From NCBI GenBank assembly GCA_034638255.1, contig JAWPGT010000010.1, positions 849,333 to 913,332 of the forward strand: a DNA stretch of 64,000 bases. Reading direction: 5' to 3'. A program made the position numbers and the translations under genes. This DNA is from Coprinus comatus. Taxonomy: Eukaryota; Basidiomycota; Agaricomycetes; Agaricales; Agaricaceae. The notes beneath the pieces are model-generated. The model had not been told where the DNA came from. It saw nothing but the letters and a program-made list of their open reading frames with translations, and searched no databases. Positions 32,962 through 43,937 of the stretch are shown piece by piece (position 1 is the first letter of the stretch; each line of letters begins with the position of its first letter).

Positions 32962-34734
32962 CTAGTACCTCTTAGATTTGAACTGAATTGTGATTGGTTG
33001 GTTTTTATCGTCACTATCATCACTTTCATCCTCATCCTCATATTCATTTTTATCTTCCTCTCCATTCGCATTTTGATCCCTCCCCATCTCTTCCAATGCC
33101 TCTCCCTTCTTCCTCTCCTGTTCCTCTAACATCACATCTAAAAACTCCTCTTGGCGAGTCTTGACAACAGGATGTGGGGGTGGAGGAAATACCATGCCTC
33201 CACGAGCTCTATTCCCATTCCCGGTTCCATTCCTTGCTCTATTGATATGGGCCCCAATGTTTTCTCTCTGGACATAGCTCATAGGAGTACCACCAGGAAT
33301 AACCACATTCTTCTTCATACCTCTATACCCAACAATAAACAAATCACTAACCGAATGTCCATCGTCGTCACCATCCTCATCTCTATCACCACTACAACTA
33401 CTAAAAACATTACTTCCAGCCAACTCTCGTTTACGTTGAGCTTCATATTTTCCCCTTCTATGTGTCCTCACCAACTCTCTCTGCCTTTCATCCCCTCTCT
33501 CCCTAACCATTCCCTGTTGCTGTTTCCAATGTTCAGCAATCAAGACTCCAAGCAGTCCACTTCCACCACTGGCAACAGTCCTCTGACGACGTTGACGTCG
33601 TTCAGATTGAGATTGAGATTGAGGCTGAGGTTGTTTTCCTTTCCTTTTGCCACTAGACGTAACATTGACAGTAGAACCTTTTCCTTTGAACACAAGTCCT
33701 TCATTTTCATCATCGTCACTACTACTCTCACTTTCAACCAACCCCATAACAGGATTTTCACGTCGTTGAACTTCAACTACCTCGTCAAAAAAATTCCCAT
33801 CACTACCTTCATTCTCCTCTTCACCACCTCCAGTAACAACACGTTCAACATTGGCAATACGGGTGAGAGATCCGCCAATGCCATTCACAGCACCAAACCT
33901 CTCCGGATCAATACTAGCACTTCCTCGATCAACAATTGCATTCAAATCTCCATAAAACCCCCCATGATGACTGTAGATATCTTCATCAGACCAGTTCTCA
34001 TTCTCTTCACTACCAAAGGTGCTGTAGTTGTTGGGGACATAGTCGTCGTCGCGATACAATGTCGTCAGAGCTTGAGCTGCTGTAGATGGACTTGGAGCAT
34101 AGGGTTGATGGGTAGAATTGGGTCGAGCATAGGTGTAAGTTCTAGCCAGGAGTGTAGGATCAGGAGTACGAGAAGAAGGATGGGGAGGTGTAAAGGAATC
34201 TTGATATTGATGTTGAGTCGCCTTTCGTTTTTGCTTTGACCTACAAGGCGGTTTGGAACCAGAGGCAGACACCAAAGCTTGTCTCGACCGAGAACTGGTT
34301 TGAGGCATCAGAATGCGCTGGTCTAACGAGCCATTGTGGTCATCATCTTCCTTGCCCCGAGAAAATCCCCTCCTAGAAGTAACAGTTCCAGCATCAGTCA
34401 AGCTGGGTGATAAGGTGTCATCTTGCGGGGGTTGGTATAACCCCCGTCCCAACGTGCTGGGAACCTGCGAAGGGCCATGTTTTCTCCTGCTATTAAGAGA
34501 TATTGTCCCAGGAGCATGAACATTTGTTAGGAGAGGATCCAGGGGGACAGAGGTTGATGTAGGAGGATACCTATTAGGTATCCATGAAGTAGGGTCCATC
34601 ACGCGACAATGGCGCGAGGTAGTGGTGGTGTTGGTGGTCGGAGACAAGGAAGGGGTATTGATATCACTGGGAGGGTTAGGTTGGTTGTTACAAGTACGAG
34701 CAGCAAATGGATCGAGTTTGCGAGAGTTCCCCAT
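32962..34734 (-). CDS. 590-residue disordered protein of unknown function
   Basis: This single uninterrupted ORF starts MGNSRKLDPFAARTCNNQPN and ends QPITIQFKSKRY. I recognise no domain. Its composition is low-complexity throughout: Pro/Ser/Thr-rich N-terminus, a basic patch with KQKRKATQHQYQ, an acidic Ser/Glu-rich middle (ESESSSDDDENEG), a Gln/Arg-rich stretch (QPQSQSQSERRQRRQRT), a charged helix-prone region with EEFLDVMLEEQERKKGEA, and an acidic tail (NEYEDEDESDDSDDKN) just before a short conserved-looking end. The alternating basic and acidic blocks suit a nuclear or RNA-associated protein, but that is inference. Both strands stay open for long stretches here; the minus strand is preferred because it has the longer ORF with its own ATG and stop. 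Confidence 0.6.
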   Translation of the reverse strand: MGNSRKLDPFAARTCNNQPNPPSDINTPSLSPTTNTTTTSRHCRVMDPTSWIPNRYPPTSTSVPLDPLLTNVHAPGTISLNSRRKHGPSQVPSTLGRGLYQPPQDDTLSPSLTDAGTVTSRRGFSRGKEDDDHNGSLDQRILMPQTSSRSRQALVSASGSKPPCRSKQKRKATQHQYQDSFTPPHPSSRTPDPTLLARTYTYARPNSTHQPYAPSPSTAAQALTTLYRDDDYVPNNYSTFGSEENENWSDEDIYSHHGGFYGDLNAIVDRGSASIDPERFGAVNGIGGSLTRIANVERVVTGGGEEENEGSDGNFFDEVVEVQRRENPVMGLVESESSSDDDENEGLVFKGKGSTVNVTSSGKRKGKQPQPQSQSQSERRQRRQRTVASGGSGLLGVLIAEHWKQQQGMVRERGDERQRELVRTHRRGKYEAQRKRELAGSNVFSSCSGDRDEDGDDDGHSVSDLFIVGYRGMKKNVVIPGGTPMSYVQRENIGAHINRARNGTGNGNRARGGMVFPPPPHPVVKTRQEEFLDVMLEEQERKKGEALEEMGRDQNANGEEDKNEYEDEDESDDSDDKNQPITIQFKSKRY

Positions 34735-37218
34735 GTTGGGGTGAAAGTAGACTTCAGAGACGGTTTGGCTTCTGGGTTTTTAAGGGACGGAGGAAGATAC
34801 CATTCAGGCAATTTGGAGGGTGGCCGCGGCGGATGACAGAGTGGGTGAAATGAGCGTGATACATTTCTCAGGTTTGGCAAGATCTTGAGTGACCCAAGAG
34901 CCAAGACTTAGACACTATCAAGACGCCATGAATTAATAGGATGTAAAGATGAGATTGAGTGAGATTCAAATACCTTGATCCCCCTATTGACATGCGTTTT
35001 GCAGGGTTCTTTTCTCACATACCCTCAAGACATAACCAGGAACACTTCTAGGCTTTTCTTCTTATAAGCTCCGCCGTGTGACTGTCCGTGGTGTAAGGAG
35101 TACATTGGCAGGGGTAGTAGGGGATTGAACGGTGCCTTTGGGATATAGGACAAGGAGAGTTCTATTCCGAATTTTATTTGTACAGTGTGTTTGAACAACA
35201 GTTCGGGGATACAACTGTAACCAATTCAGAACCCAGGAATCAATGATTTCATAGGTTCATATCCAAACTCACCTGTAGGCGGTATAAGCAACAACCTTAT
35301 CAGCCCGAATATCAGCCACTTTAGTTATACATAACATGAATAAATGTTTAAGCAAGGTTTAAATGAACTTGTGGTGAGATTGATGAATTGATGACACTTG
35401 TAACGTATTGAACCGAAATTCTGAAGGAGTTTCCCCACGGTCACCATACTCACATTATGGGGATATGCCCCGCAATTGGACAATCTATACTATTTACAAA
35501 AATTCATAACCACCTAAGAGAAGTTCAGGCAAACCGCTGGGCAAAAAAAAAAAAGAGAGACACCAGCCACTACATCAACTAAAATAAAATAAAATAAAAT
35601 AAACCCCTGAAAACCAACAGGATGGTGGTGGAAACCTTATAATATTACTTATTAGCCATTTCTGTCAAATACATCGGGGTGTTAATATGTGTTAATCATT
35701 GAGTCAATTAGGCAAGGGTTGTTGAACTTCCTGAAATACGCCACTCAATTCACCCACTGGAGTCACAAAGTTCCCAAAGCCAAAGTTCCAGTAAAAATTC
35801 TATTCCAGGGCTCAATGACACCAAGACAAATTGGATTGAAGAGTAGTATACTACTAAACGATGAGAATATTGGAAATTTCTCGAGATCTACTTACCACGA
35901 ATAGCCACGAACATAACACGAGGCTAGCACGAGGTCTCGTTATAAATCTGGGAAAGAAGAGTTGACAGGAATCACACAAGTGTGATGATCGAGGTGGTGA
36001 AGGGATGATGATACATTGATGAAAAGTTGGACATTTCCTTCTATTATACATGAGTAAATCCAATGAATGATTCTTTCAGGTTGAAGTTGAATGACAGGAA
36101 ATTCGAATGAGTATTTGTCTAACTCGTCTGTATGGAACTCAGGACTAAGGACATGAACCAAGTCGGTTAATGTCCCTGTATGTAAGTTCCGGTGATCCCT
36201 GTGATGCAGTTCTAGGACTCCGATGAACATAAGAATCGCAAAAACAAATGATCAAATGATCGGTTTCACTTGAATTCATATCCCGAAAATAGCTTAGTGC
36301 CGCAGTAGATTTTTATGATCGATCAAAAACATAAAATCAGTATCCACTTATGTAGTAGACACCATCAACTTGAAGGAGATTGGAAAACACATCAGTCATC
36401 TTGACTAGAATGTTTGAACCTAGCTACCTAACTCGACAATTACAAAAATTCCATCGTAGTTATTCGGTAGACAATTAATTCCGAACATTCGTAGTTGGCC
36501 ACTTGCTACTTACACCCATGTGTGCATACTTGTAGCTTATCGGGCAGGTCACAGTGACAGGCAGGCTAAGGTGTGGTAATACGGTATATATATGTATATA
36601 TGTATCAAAAGTTGAACGTTTGAGGTAATCTTCCAAACTATATCTATATAATCACAATCCCCTTCTATATGTTGTTCTGATGAAAAACGCGCCTGATCGC
36701 TTGCTAATATTGTAGCTGCTGCAGGGGAGCATTAGACGGCCAGTGGTCCGGTTCCCCAAGGACTGATTTGATTGAAAAAAACGTTGTTCAATTTTTTTGG
36801 TCAATTGGTCATTGCCATAAGTATACTTAGGGTCCTACTACCTAGGATAGTCACACCCTACTGAGTTGCTGAGAGTTTGGATACTATGTTTGGGAATTTA
36901 CCCACCAAATAACGACAGCTGGCACCAGGGTGGCAGGGACAATGGTCGATAAGTGAGTCAGAATTCCGTTCTTGGTGGTATTTTCTTCTTCGGTTACTTG
37001 GCGATCGTATTTGAAAAGGAAAATATTAATTGGGAGTAGAATACATACAAACATCTACACATGATGCCTGAAAACGAGCTAAACTAATGCCCCCTTGGTA
37101 CTTATCGGACGTTGTGAGCACCAATTGGGGATGGGTGTAGCGGCTGTAATAGGATGGAATTGCACGTGTAAAAAGAGGCTATAGCTATGCGACCCTCGGT
37201 GACAAAGTATGAAGTACT
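34735..37218. other. intergenic, no gene seen
   Basis: This 2.5-kb stretch contains short ORFs only. The first 200-300 bp upstream of 34734 should hold the promoter of the disordered-protein gene. It contains an A run near 35546, a TAAAA microsatellite near 35579, and at its right edge the 7-bp AAGTACT target duplication of the next element. Confidence 0.45.
35579..35603. repeat. (TAAAA)n microsatellite
   Basis: There are about five TAAAA/AAAAT units in a row. Confidence 0.8.
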
Positions 37219-37516
37219 CCAGACTCCTTCCCAGTCCACGTTACGATGATGACTAATCGTTGAGCCGAAGTTTTACCGAAACTTCGTCAACTCATTCATC
37301 GTACAGTGGACTGGCACACTAGTTTATGTACATGTATTTACCTACACCATCCCATCACAAATATCATGATGATCATGTCAAAATGTCATATCATTCGATG
37401 GCATCACTTTCTTGACACCATCAGACATATCATCAGATGCTATCAAATGCGAGCAGTGATGGCAGTATGTCGCAACAAAAGTTTGCGCCCTGCTTTCCAA
37501 ATTAGGATCATGTCTT
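37219..37516 (+). repeat. left terminal inverted repeat, 298 bp
   Basis: It is the reverse complement of 40534-40831 from end to end as read by eye. It ends in ATGTCTT. In the right copy this ATG is the likely start codon of the helicase gene. The repeat also contains smaller palindromic words (CGAAGTTTTACCGAAACTTCG). Confidence 0.9.
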
Positions 37517-37617
37517 TTGATCTACTACACATGATACATATACATCTGCATGAGGACTGATTTAATCAGTATGGAATCAGTATATCACAATAATCTTTCT
37601 CTGTAACTCTCCACATA

Positions 37618-39358
37618 ATGTCCTCCATTCCTCTACTCGATCCTCAAGACAAAGCAAACAGGAGTATTATAGAAGAACAGCTTGAAGAGTTGAACTCTTG
37701 TTATGGTGATATTGTGTTGGGTTGGGCATTTCAGTTGTTGTTGAAGAAGCTAAGAAAAGAGGTTATTGAGTTGTGCCATAAAGACCATGGACTTCATTTC
37801 AATGCACGACATGCAAAAGCTGATTACTTGGGTGCATCATTCATTGATGATATTATGGGAAAGATGAAACAATTCAGCCCTTACCTTTGGGATTTGGTTT
37901 ATGCATTGCTTAATTCCCATTGTGACCCACGTTGTCAGAATCCTGATGAAGACTCTGCTTCCAGCTCTGACACAGAGATGTTGGATGAAGAAAGTAGCAG
38001 TGGTTCAAATGTAAAGAAGAAGAAGAAGAGGAGGAAGAAGAAGAAGTCAAACCCCAAAATGAAAGCATCAACTATAGCACATAATGTTGCAACAATGAAC
38101 ATTGTAGGTCTTTATATTCATCTCAAATATTGAATTAGAATCTTGTTTAATATACAACTAGCGCTCTGTTGTTGCAATTTCAATCATCCTACAAAGTACA
38201 AATCGGAGGTGTAATTATCTCCAAAGCGTACTTGGCATCTTCTGCCATTCCGCCCTTGTTCCGGAGAGGGCCATTGAAGTACTTGCTCATTCTGGACTCA
38301 CCATTGGCCTCACTGCAATTTATGAATCCACGAAATCATTGTCAATGCATGCACAAGAGGACTTGCGGCACTCAGTACAGTGTTTGGAGACAAGTTATGC
38401 ATATGATAATTTTGATATGTCATTCAAAGTGGCTGAGCCGACTGTCAACCGGGATTCTTCATTTATCAGCTGTACATCGGCTACCACAATACCCCTCATT
38501 GGCGTTGATGAAGATAATAAAGATGTACTTCAATGTTCGGAAGAACTGTGGAAGAGAGACCCTAACAACCCTGATGCGATCAATCCCTTCCAATATGATA
38601 AAAATAGTCTTCAAAAATTTCAAGAAGCTAGTGGGACATTTACTGAACAAGGGAAGAGACTCAGCCCTTTTTCGGAACGGTTAGCATGGCAGGTTCGGAA
38701 TATTTTGGTTAATCAATGTGCTCCCTTCAAGAAATATGAACAGCACTTAGGTGTTCCCGATGCTGTTAATCAAATTCCTAAAGACACCGTTACAACACAA
38801 ACCCCTTGTCGGTCCATGGATATCAAGGAATCCACCAATGATGGGAACATGCAGGTTGTAGAAAATCTTCTAAAACAAGGAGGTCTTGGTGAGCCATTGG
38901 CATCAGGAGAGATGGAAAAAGGATTCATTGATATGTCTGAATATGTTATCTTCTTTCATGGGGATCTGCTTACCAAAGAGCGGTTGGACTCAGTCAGAAG
39001 AACACGGCGCATAGAGGATACACCCAAGCGACGCTTCCAATATATTGTATTTTTGCCTGGATTATTTCACTTCAAAATGGCATGTGCCGATTCTATCTGG
39101 AAGACATGGGTTTATCCACCAATATCTCGAAAGGATCCTAATAGCATGTTTCGGCATGCAAGTCTTCTACGACCTCGAGAATCTATCAAGTATGGTTCCA
39201 AGCCTTCGTTTCAACAGAATCATCAGATAATCCATCATGAAATTTGGGCTTCTATGCTTGATTGCTGGGAGATCGAGGCTCAACTGTTTGTTGGGGATGA
39301 GAATTTGACACTTGAGCAATTTGCTGCTAGTGATGGATTGGATTATCAGGTATGTTAA
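37618..39358 (+). CDS. DUF6589-domain protein, short at the C-terminus
   Basis: Exon 1 is 37618..38103 and exon 2 is 38162..39358, about 560 residues. The N-terminal third ends in a Lys-rich patch (KKKKKRRKKKKS), probably nuclear. Exon 2 carries text typical of fungal DUF6589: RRCNYLQSVLGIFCHSA, LSMHAQEDLRH, SYAYDNFDMSFKVAEPTV, CSEELWKRDP, then VFLPGLFHFKMACADSIWKT, ESIKYGSKPSFQQNHQIIHH and MLDCWEIE. DUF6589 proteins are abundant and repeated in mushroom genomes. Conserved Asp in YDNFD, Asp in KMACAD and Glu in DCWEIE could be a DDE-like set, but that is my inference. The family normally continues several hundred residues further; here a GTATGTTAA right after DGLDYQ ends the frame or starts an intron, while the helicase gene occupies that space on the other strand. 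So it is truncated or fused to the helicase module. Confidence 0.75.
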
Positions 39359-40540
39359 AGTGTACAGGGTCAACCAAGTACACAGCAACAGCGTTGTTGT
39401 TAACCTGATGTGCTCCTCTTCCAAAGCGCTGCATCAAGGTACATAGCGAGTCTGTATATCCAACTTGTATGACTAACTCGATATCAGGTATATCAAGGCC
39501 CTAAGAAATTGAATAACTCATGAGACATTTTAATAGATCTTCATTTGATTCACGTACCATTCCCGCTGCATCAGTACATACCAATCCCCATATCTCACCT
39601 CTCCATAGCTTGTTAATCCTATCCTCTCGGAAGTCGGCACTCATACCAGCATGAAAATAATCTATTTTTCTTTGTACCACTCGATCCAACCCCTCCCATA
39701 ATGCGGCACACCCTTCCTCCGTCTCCTTTCGTGAGTTCACAAATATCATGAACTTCGGGGGTGTGGCATTAACATTATTTTCCAACTTTAGGAAACATTT
39801 GACATCATACATGCGAATAGAGGGTTGTTGCATACGTTCAACAACAAAGTGTATGTTGGGCCTATTGTTAGATGTCCTTATTATTGTTGTATTCTTGGTA
39901 TCAAACATTAACTTGGATCTAATGTCACGTAGAACTGTTTCTGGCATCGTTGCTGATACTATATGGAAGCGAATGTGTGGAACTCGCCAACGTAACTGGC
40001 CGAGTTGAGAGTATTGTTTCCGGAAGGAAGCTCCCCATTGGCTGATACAGTGTCCTTCATCACAGGATACACCCAGTAGACGAGAGGTAAAGGTTTTATT
40101 GTTCCATAGTTCATTGAATCTGTAATCAGAAAGAATCTTCTCAGGGCTTGTGATGATGACGCGATACCGACAGTTTGTGATGTCCTGTAGGAAAATTAAC
40201 ACATCAGAGCAGAATACAATTCACTACGTACCATAAATGCTTGATCAGTAGATGTCTCGGCAGTCAGATTGATTGCAGGGAAGCCAAGCCGACCCAATTC
40301 ATTGACATTCTGTTCACCCAGAATGTTCAGAGCAGTCACCAATATGATGATACCCTTGCTATTAAAGAGCAACGGGATCCAAAAGGTTAGTGTTTTTCCA
40401 CTTCCTGTAGCAGCAACTGTAATGCAGTCTTCCCCACGAAGCTGAGCCATGGCATCAAGGACTTGAAACATGCACGGTTCAAGCCCAAATCGAGCCTTCA
40501 CAGTATCACGGATTTCTGGAATGGAGGGGAGAGAAGACAT
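39327..40540 (-). CDS. RecQ-like DEAH helicase core
   Basis: The three exons are 40540..40232, 40184..39558 and 39500..39327, about 369 residues in frame. Motifs are: Q-like FGLEPCMFQVLDAM; Walker A VAATGSGKT (Lys about 49); motif II CDEGHCISQWG (about 144-154, DEGH for DEAH, with the RecQ-type SQWGH-like context); motif III SATMPE (about 180); FVNSRKETEEG; and motif V-VI DAAGMGLDIP then QRFGRGAH (about 310-343). These make a complete two-RecA-lobe ATPase core. There is no zinc-binding RQC region or HRDC domain, so it is shorter than cellular RecQ. The nearest analogues are helicase ORFs in fungal repeats and subtelomeres. Its start lies in the TIR. It may unwind element DNA or be captured cargo; which is unknown. 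Confidence 0.8.
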
Positions 40541-40831
40541 GATCCTAATTTGGAAAGCAGGGCGCAAACTTTTGTTGCGACATACTGCCATCACTGCTCG
40601 CATTTGATAGCATCTGATGATATGTCTGATGGTGTCAAGAAAGTGATGCCATCGAATGATATGACATTTTGACATGATCATCATGATATTTGTGATGGGA
40701 TGGTGTAGGTAAATACATGTACATAAACTAGTGTGCCAGTCCACTGTACGATGAATGAGTTGACGAAGTTTCGGTAAAACTTCGGCTCAACGATTAGTCA
40801 TCATCGTAACGTGGACTGGGAAGGAGTCTGG
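40534..40831 (-). repeat. right terminal inverted repeat, 298 bp
   Basis: It mirrors 37219-37516. It contains the start codon of the helicase gene at its inner edge, so the repeat probably supplies that gene's promoter and 5' UTR. Confidence 0.9.
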
Positions 40832-40838
40832 AAGTACT

Positions 40839-41453
40839 CTAGTTCTTTTTCTTTGAACTCTCGGAAGTAAAGAAGATACTTCCTTCAGTTTTTTTTAACC
40901 CGTTCTATACTTACTTCATGTACGATATTATAAGACACGGAGATAGCGGTAGATAGTTCTCAATGTATTGTGGGGTAAGCTCGTAAGAATTTTGGTCTTA
41001 CACGTCAACGAAGGTAATTTTGTTTAGGTTGAAAGGTATAGCCAAACAAATTCACCTTGGTCTCCTTCCACTATGACCACCATCCGTCTGATAAACATTC
41101 AGCGTTGAGCTGATATCAACCACCGAGCAACCCAAGCTAGAAAGAAAAAATTCGGACACCTCAACGTCACACCGTAATCATACCTCGCTCTCGCTCTACC
41201 CCACCAGAGTCTAAAATGCTAACCGCTAACCACCAATCACAATAACATGCCCAACAAGCCAAAAAAAAAGAAGGTTCTAATGCCCCACTCTAATTCACAA
41301 CCTTCTGTCATTGCCATCATCAAGAAGAACAAGTATTAAAAAAAACTCCAAGGTCACATGCGGTTCGGAACATCCACGGCGTAGTCTCCAACTTCCTATC
41401 TCAGCCTATTCTTGACTCCTATTCCTATCTAATCGTTATCATTCATCGACATC
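40839..41453. other. upstream region of the galactokinase gene
   Basis: This 615-bp interval between the TIR element and the galactokinase start should hold the galactokinase promoter. I see no gene and no clear Gal4-type CGG-N11-CCG site. Confidence 0.45.
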
Positions 41454-43548
41454 ATGGATATAGCTGATCTCCCAATCCCAGTATACACTGCTCTCAATGA
41501 TCTCTATGATAATCTCGGTACTACTCTGAATCATGCTCCTCGTTGGAATGCGCTTGTAAAGGAATTTGAAGAGAGATTTGGAAGGAAACCATTGTTTGTT
41601 GCTAGAGCTCCTGGACGTGTAAAGTAAGTTTCTTAATTCCCAAAGATATACCACAGTATCGTTGACTTTTGATTTTATAGTCTAATCGGTATGCATATAT
41701 ATCCATCCTGGAGACGCAAACTTGAACGCTAAAGCAAAATATATATAGGAGAACATATCGATTATGCTCTCTTCGGAGTGTTGCCAGCCGCAATCGAACA
41801 AGACATTCTAATCGCATGCGCACCTAATACCGATTCTACTCAGGCTCCCGGAACTATAACAGCCGATAACTTGAATCCAAAATATACCCGTCAAGTTTTC
41901 TCTCCAACTCCTGATCCTTCAAATACATGGCATCTTGATATCAATACTCATGAATTACGATGGGAAAGTTATGTTAAGGCTGGTTATTATGTACGATTGA
42001 GTTATTTTTGATTCTGTGTAAGGGTTTCGCTGATTCTTTTACAGGGCGTACTTTCGCAATACTTCCCAAATGCTAGTACGGATTTGAATGATGATTCTGA
42101 GAAACCTGTATCGGCGGATATATTAGTTACTGGTTCTGTACCTTCTGGTGCTGGTGTTTCATCTAGTGCAGCAATGGTAGTTGCTAGTACACTTGCTTTC
42201 TTGGCTGTTAATGGAAAGGTACTTATTTTATTTCTAATCCTCCTATTGACCATGAAAGTGATACGGAAGCATACAACAGCTTGAAAAGAAGGAAGATTCG
42301 AACTCGAAACCTCTTATGAACAAAGGTGATTTAGTACGTATGGCAATGAACAATGAAAAACGCGTCGGTATGTATTATTTTCTACGCGTTTCGTCATAAT
42401 TAAGGTTGCTAACTATATTCATCATGTATTCCGCGTTAGGTGTAAACAGCGGAGGGTACGTCTCTTCCCTTTCACCCCTTCGTTAATCGACATGCCAATG
42501 GACCCATTGTTTCCATAGAATGGACCAAGCTGCTTCAATTCTCTCATCACCAGCATCAGCACTATACATCACATTTTATCCAAAACTCTCTGCATCACCC
42601 GTACCTCTACCTAAAGGCGCAGTCCTAGTTTGCGCAAACTCATTAGTAGTCTCTGATAAAGCCGTGACAGCAAAAACGAGATATAACTTGAGGGTAGTTG
42701 AAACTCTCGTAGGAGCAAGAATACTCGCTAATAGTCTTAGCGTTGAGATTGGTGATAAGGAAAAGGTTACTTATAGAGAAGTGTTGGGGAAATGGTTAGC
42801 CGGGAAAGGGAAGGATGACGAGGATGGGGAGGATTTGAAATGGGGTTTAGGAGAGATTTTGACAAGGTTGGAGGATCTCAAGACAAAGGAGGAAGGATTG
42901 AATGATGATGAGAGTGGAGTAAAGATGGAAGAGATGGTTAGGATGTCCGGGTTAACGGATGATGTGTTCCGAGAGGTGTATCTATCTTGGGTAGATGGTA
43001 AGTGTCTTTTCCCTTTCGAAACGCGTTTAATGCTTAAAAGGTTACGTATGTTAGTCGAGGCAGACAGGTTTCAACTTTATAAACGTGCAAAACACGTTTT
43101 TTCGGAAGCGCTACGCGTTTTAGAATTCCAATCTGCCTGCGTTTCCTCATCCTCGGCAACGAGTCTCCAAACACTCGGAACGCTAATGAACCAATCTCAC
43201 CAATCCTGTTCCACTCTATTCCAATGTTCATGTCCCGAACTCGATAATCTAACATCAATAGCATTAGAAGCAGGCGCTTATGGATCTAGATTGACAGGAG
43301 CTGGTTGGGGCGGTTGTTCGGTTTCTTTGGTTCCAGAAGATACAGTTGACGAATTTGTGGAGAGTTTGTTGAATAAGTATCCTCCGTATTTGAAGTTTAA
43401 GGAGTTGGGTAAAGAGGAGAGGGAGAAGAAGGTTAAGGAGGCGGTTTTCGTTACTAGACCTGGAAGTGGTGCTTGTGGTATGTTGTTTCTTTTGTTTTCG
43501 ACGAGAAGAGAGCAGGTGCTGATATGTCGTTTCCTTTGTTACGTTTAG
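41454..43548 (+). CDS. GAL1: galactokinase
   Basis: Galactokinase phosphorylates D-galactose to galactose-1-phosphate with ATP, the entry step of the Leloir pathway in the cytosol. The exons are 41454..41623, 41681..41688 (only 8 nt), 41749..41990, 42045..42218, 42280..42367, 42440..42455 (16 nt), 42519..42997 and 43055 to the end, about 556 residues. The three GHMP-kinase signatures are present: APGRVNLIGEHIDYALFGV, VPSGAGVSSSAAMVVAS and LTGAGWGGCSVSLVPED, as is RVGVNSGGMDQAAS. ELRWESYVKAGYYGVL and QLYKRAKHVFSEALRVLEF are typical of basidiomycete galactokinases. The short exons are needed to rebuild NLIGEH and VNSGGMD. The C-terminus after GSGACG is uncertain: the frame runs to 43548, but a very short intron (about 35 bp) would move the end to 43565. 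A 57-bp in-frame intron (42998..43054) is easily missed. Confidence 0.92.
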
Positions 43549-43565
43549 TGTTTAAGTTTGAGTGA

Positions 43566-43937
43566 ACTTTTTTTAATTTGTTTTTGTATTGGTACATAAC
43601 GAAGCGAAGAGGTTTTTCGGTTAACGACTTGTCGTTACGGTTCAAACGTTAAATAAAGTTTAAAACCTTCACAGAACTTGGAAGTTTACTAAATCAGATA
43701 ACTTTGTTTCGTGGATTGTTAGGGTATATAGACAACAAAAACTCGATATATGTACGATGTATGTATGAATATAATGCATGAAGTAAACTAAATATTAAGC
43801 ATGAGAAGGTGAAAACAGAGCAGTGAGAAAAGAAAACATTTAAGACTAGATACATCACAACAGAAGAAGAAACGTAAGTAGGAACTGAACAAGAAGTGAG
43901 ATTAAGCTTGGAAAGGACAAGAAAGAAGAGACTTACT
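43566..43937. other. intergenic between two convergent genes
   Basis: This 370-bp AT-rich interval holds the 3' flanks of galactokinase and of the minus-strand hypothetical gene. Nothing else was seen. Confidence 0.5.

Larger units (their letters stand above)
37219..40831. mobile_element. TIR element carrying DUF6589 and RecQ-like helicase genes
   Basis: The element is 3,613 bp. The ends are inverted copies of each other (CCAGACTCCTTCCCAGTCC on the left, its reverse complement on the right) for 298 bp without a difference that I can see. Both sides are bordered by the 7-bp direct repeat AAGTACT (37212-37218 and 40832-40838), the mark of insertion by a cut-and-paste transposase. Inside, a DUF6589 gene on the plus strand and a RecQ-like helicase gene on the minus strand run towards each other and overlap at their 3' ends (39327-39358). 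Identical TIRs imply recent movement or conversion. I do not recognise this combination as a named class. Confidence 0.85.

Noticed and set aside
33151..34239. A 362-codon plus-strand ORF opposite the 590-residue gene
   Set aside because: It is rich in Ser, Thr and Ile with no domain, and is fully contained in the longer minus-strand ORF, so it is a shadow of that gene's biased composition.
37306..37560. An 84-codon ORF (MDWHTSLCTC...) shared by both ends of the 3.6-kb element
   Set aside because: It is TIR sequence read through. The helicase start inside the TIR edge (40540) gives a better N-terminus.
42520..43548. Single-exon reading of the 3' half of galactokinase
   Set aside because: It includes a translatable 57-bp intron (GKCLFPFETRLMLKRLRML region). 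Removing the intron restores the conserved SWVD-VEADRFQLYKRAKH text.
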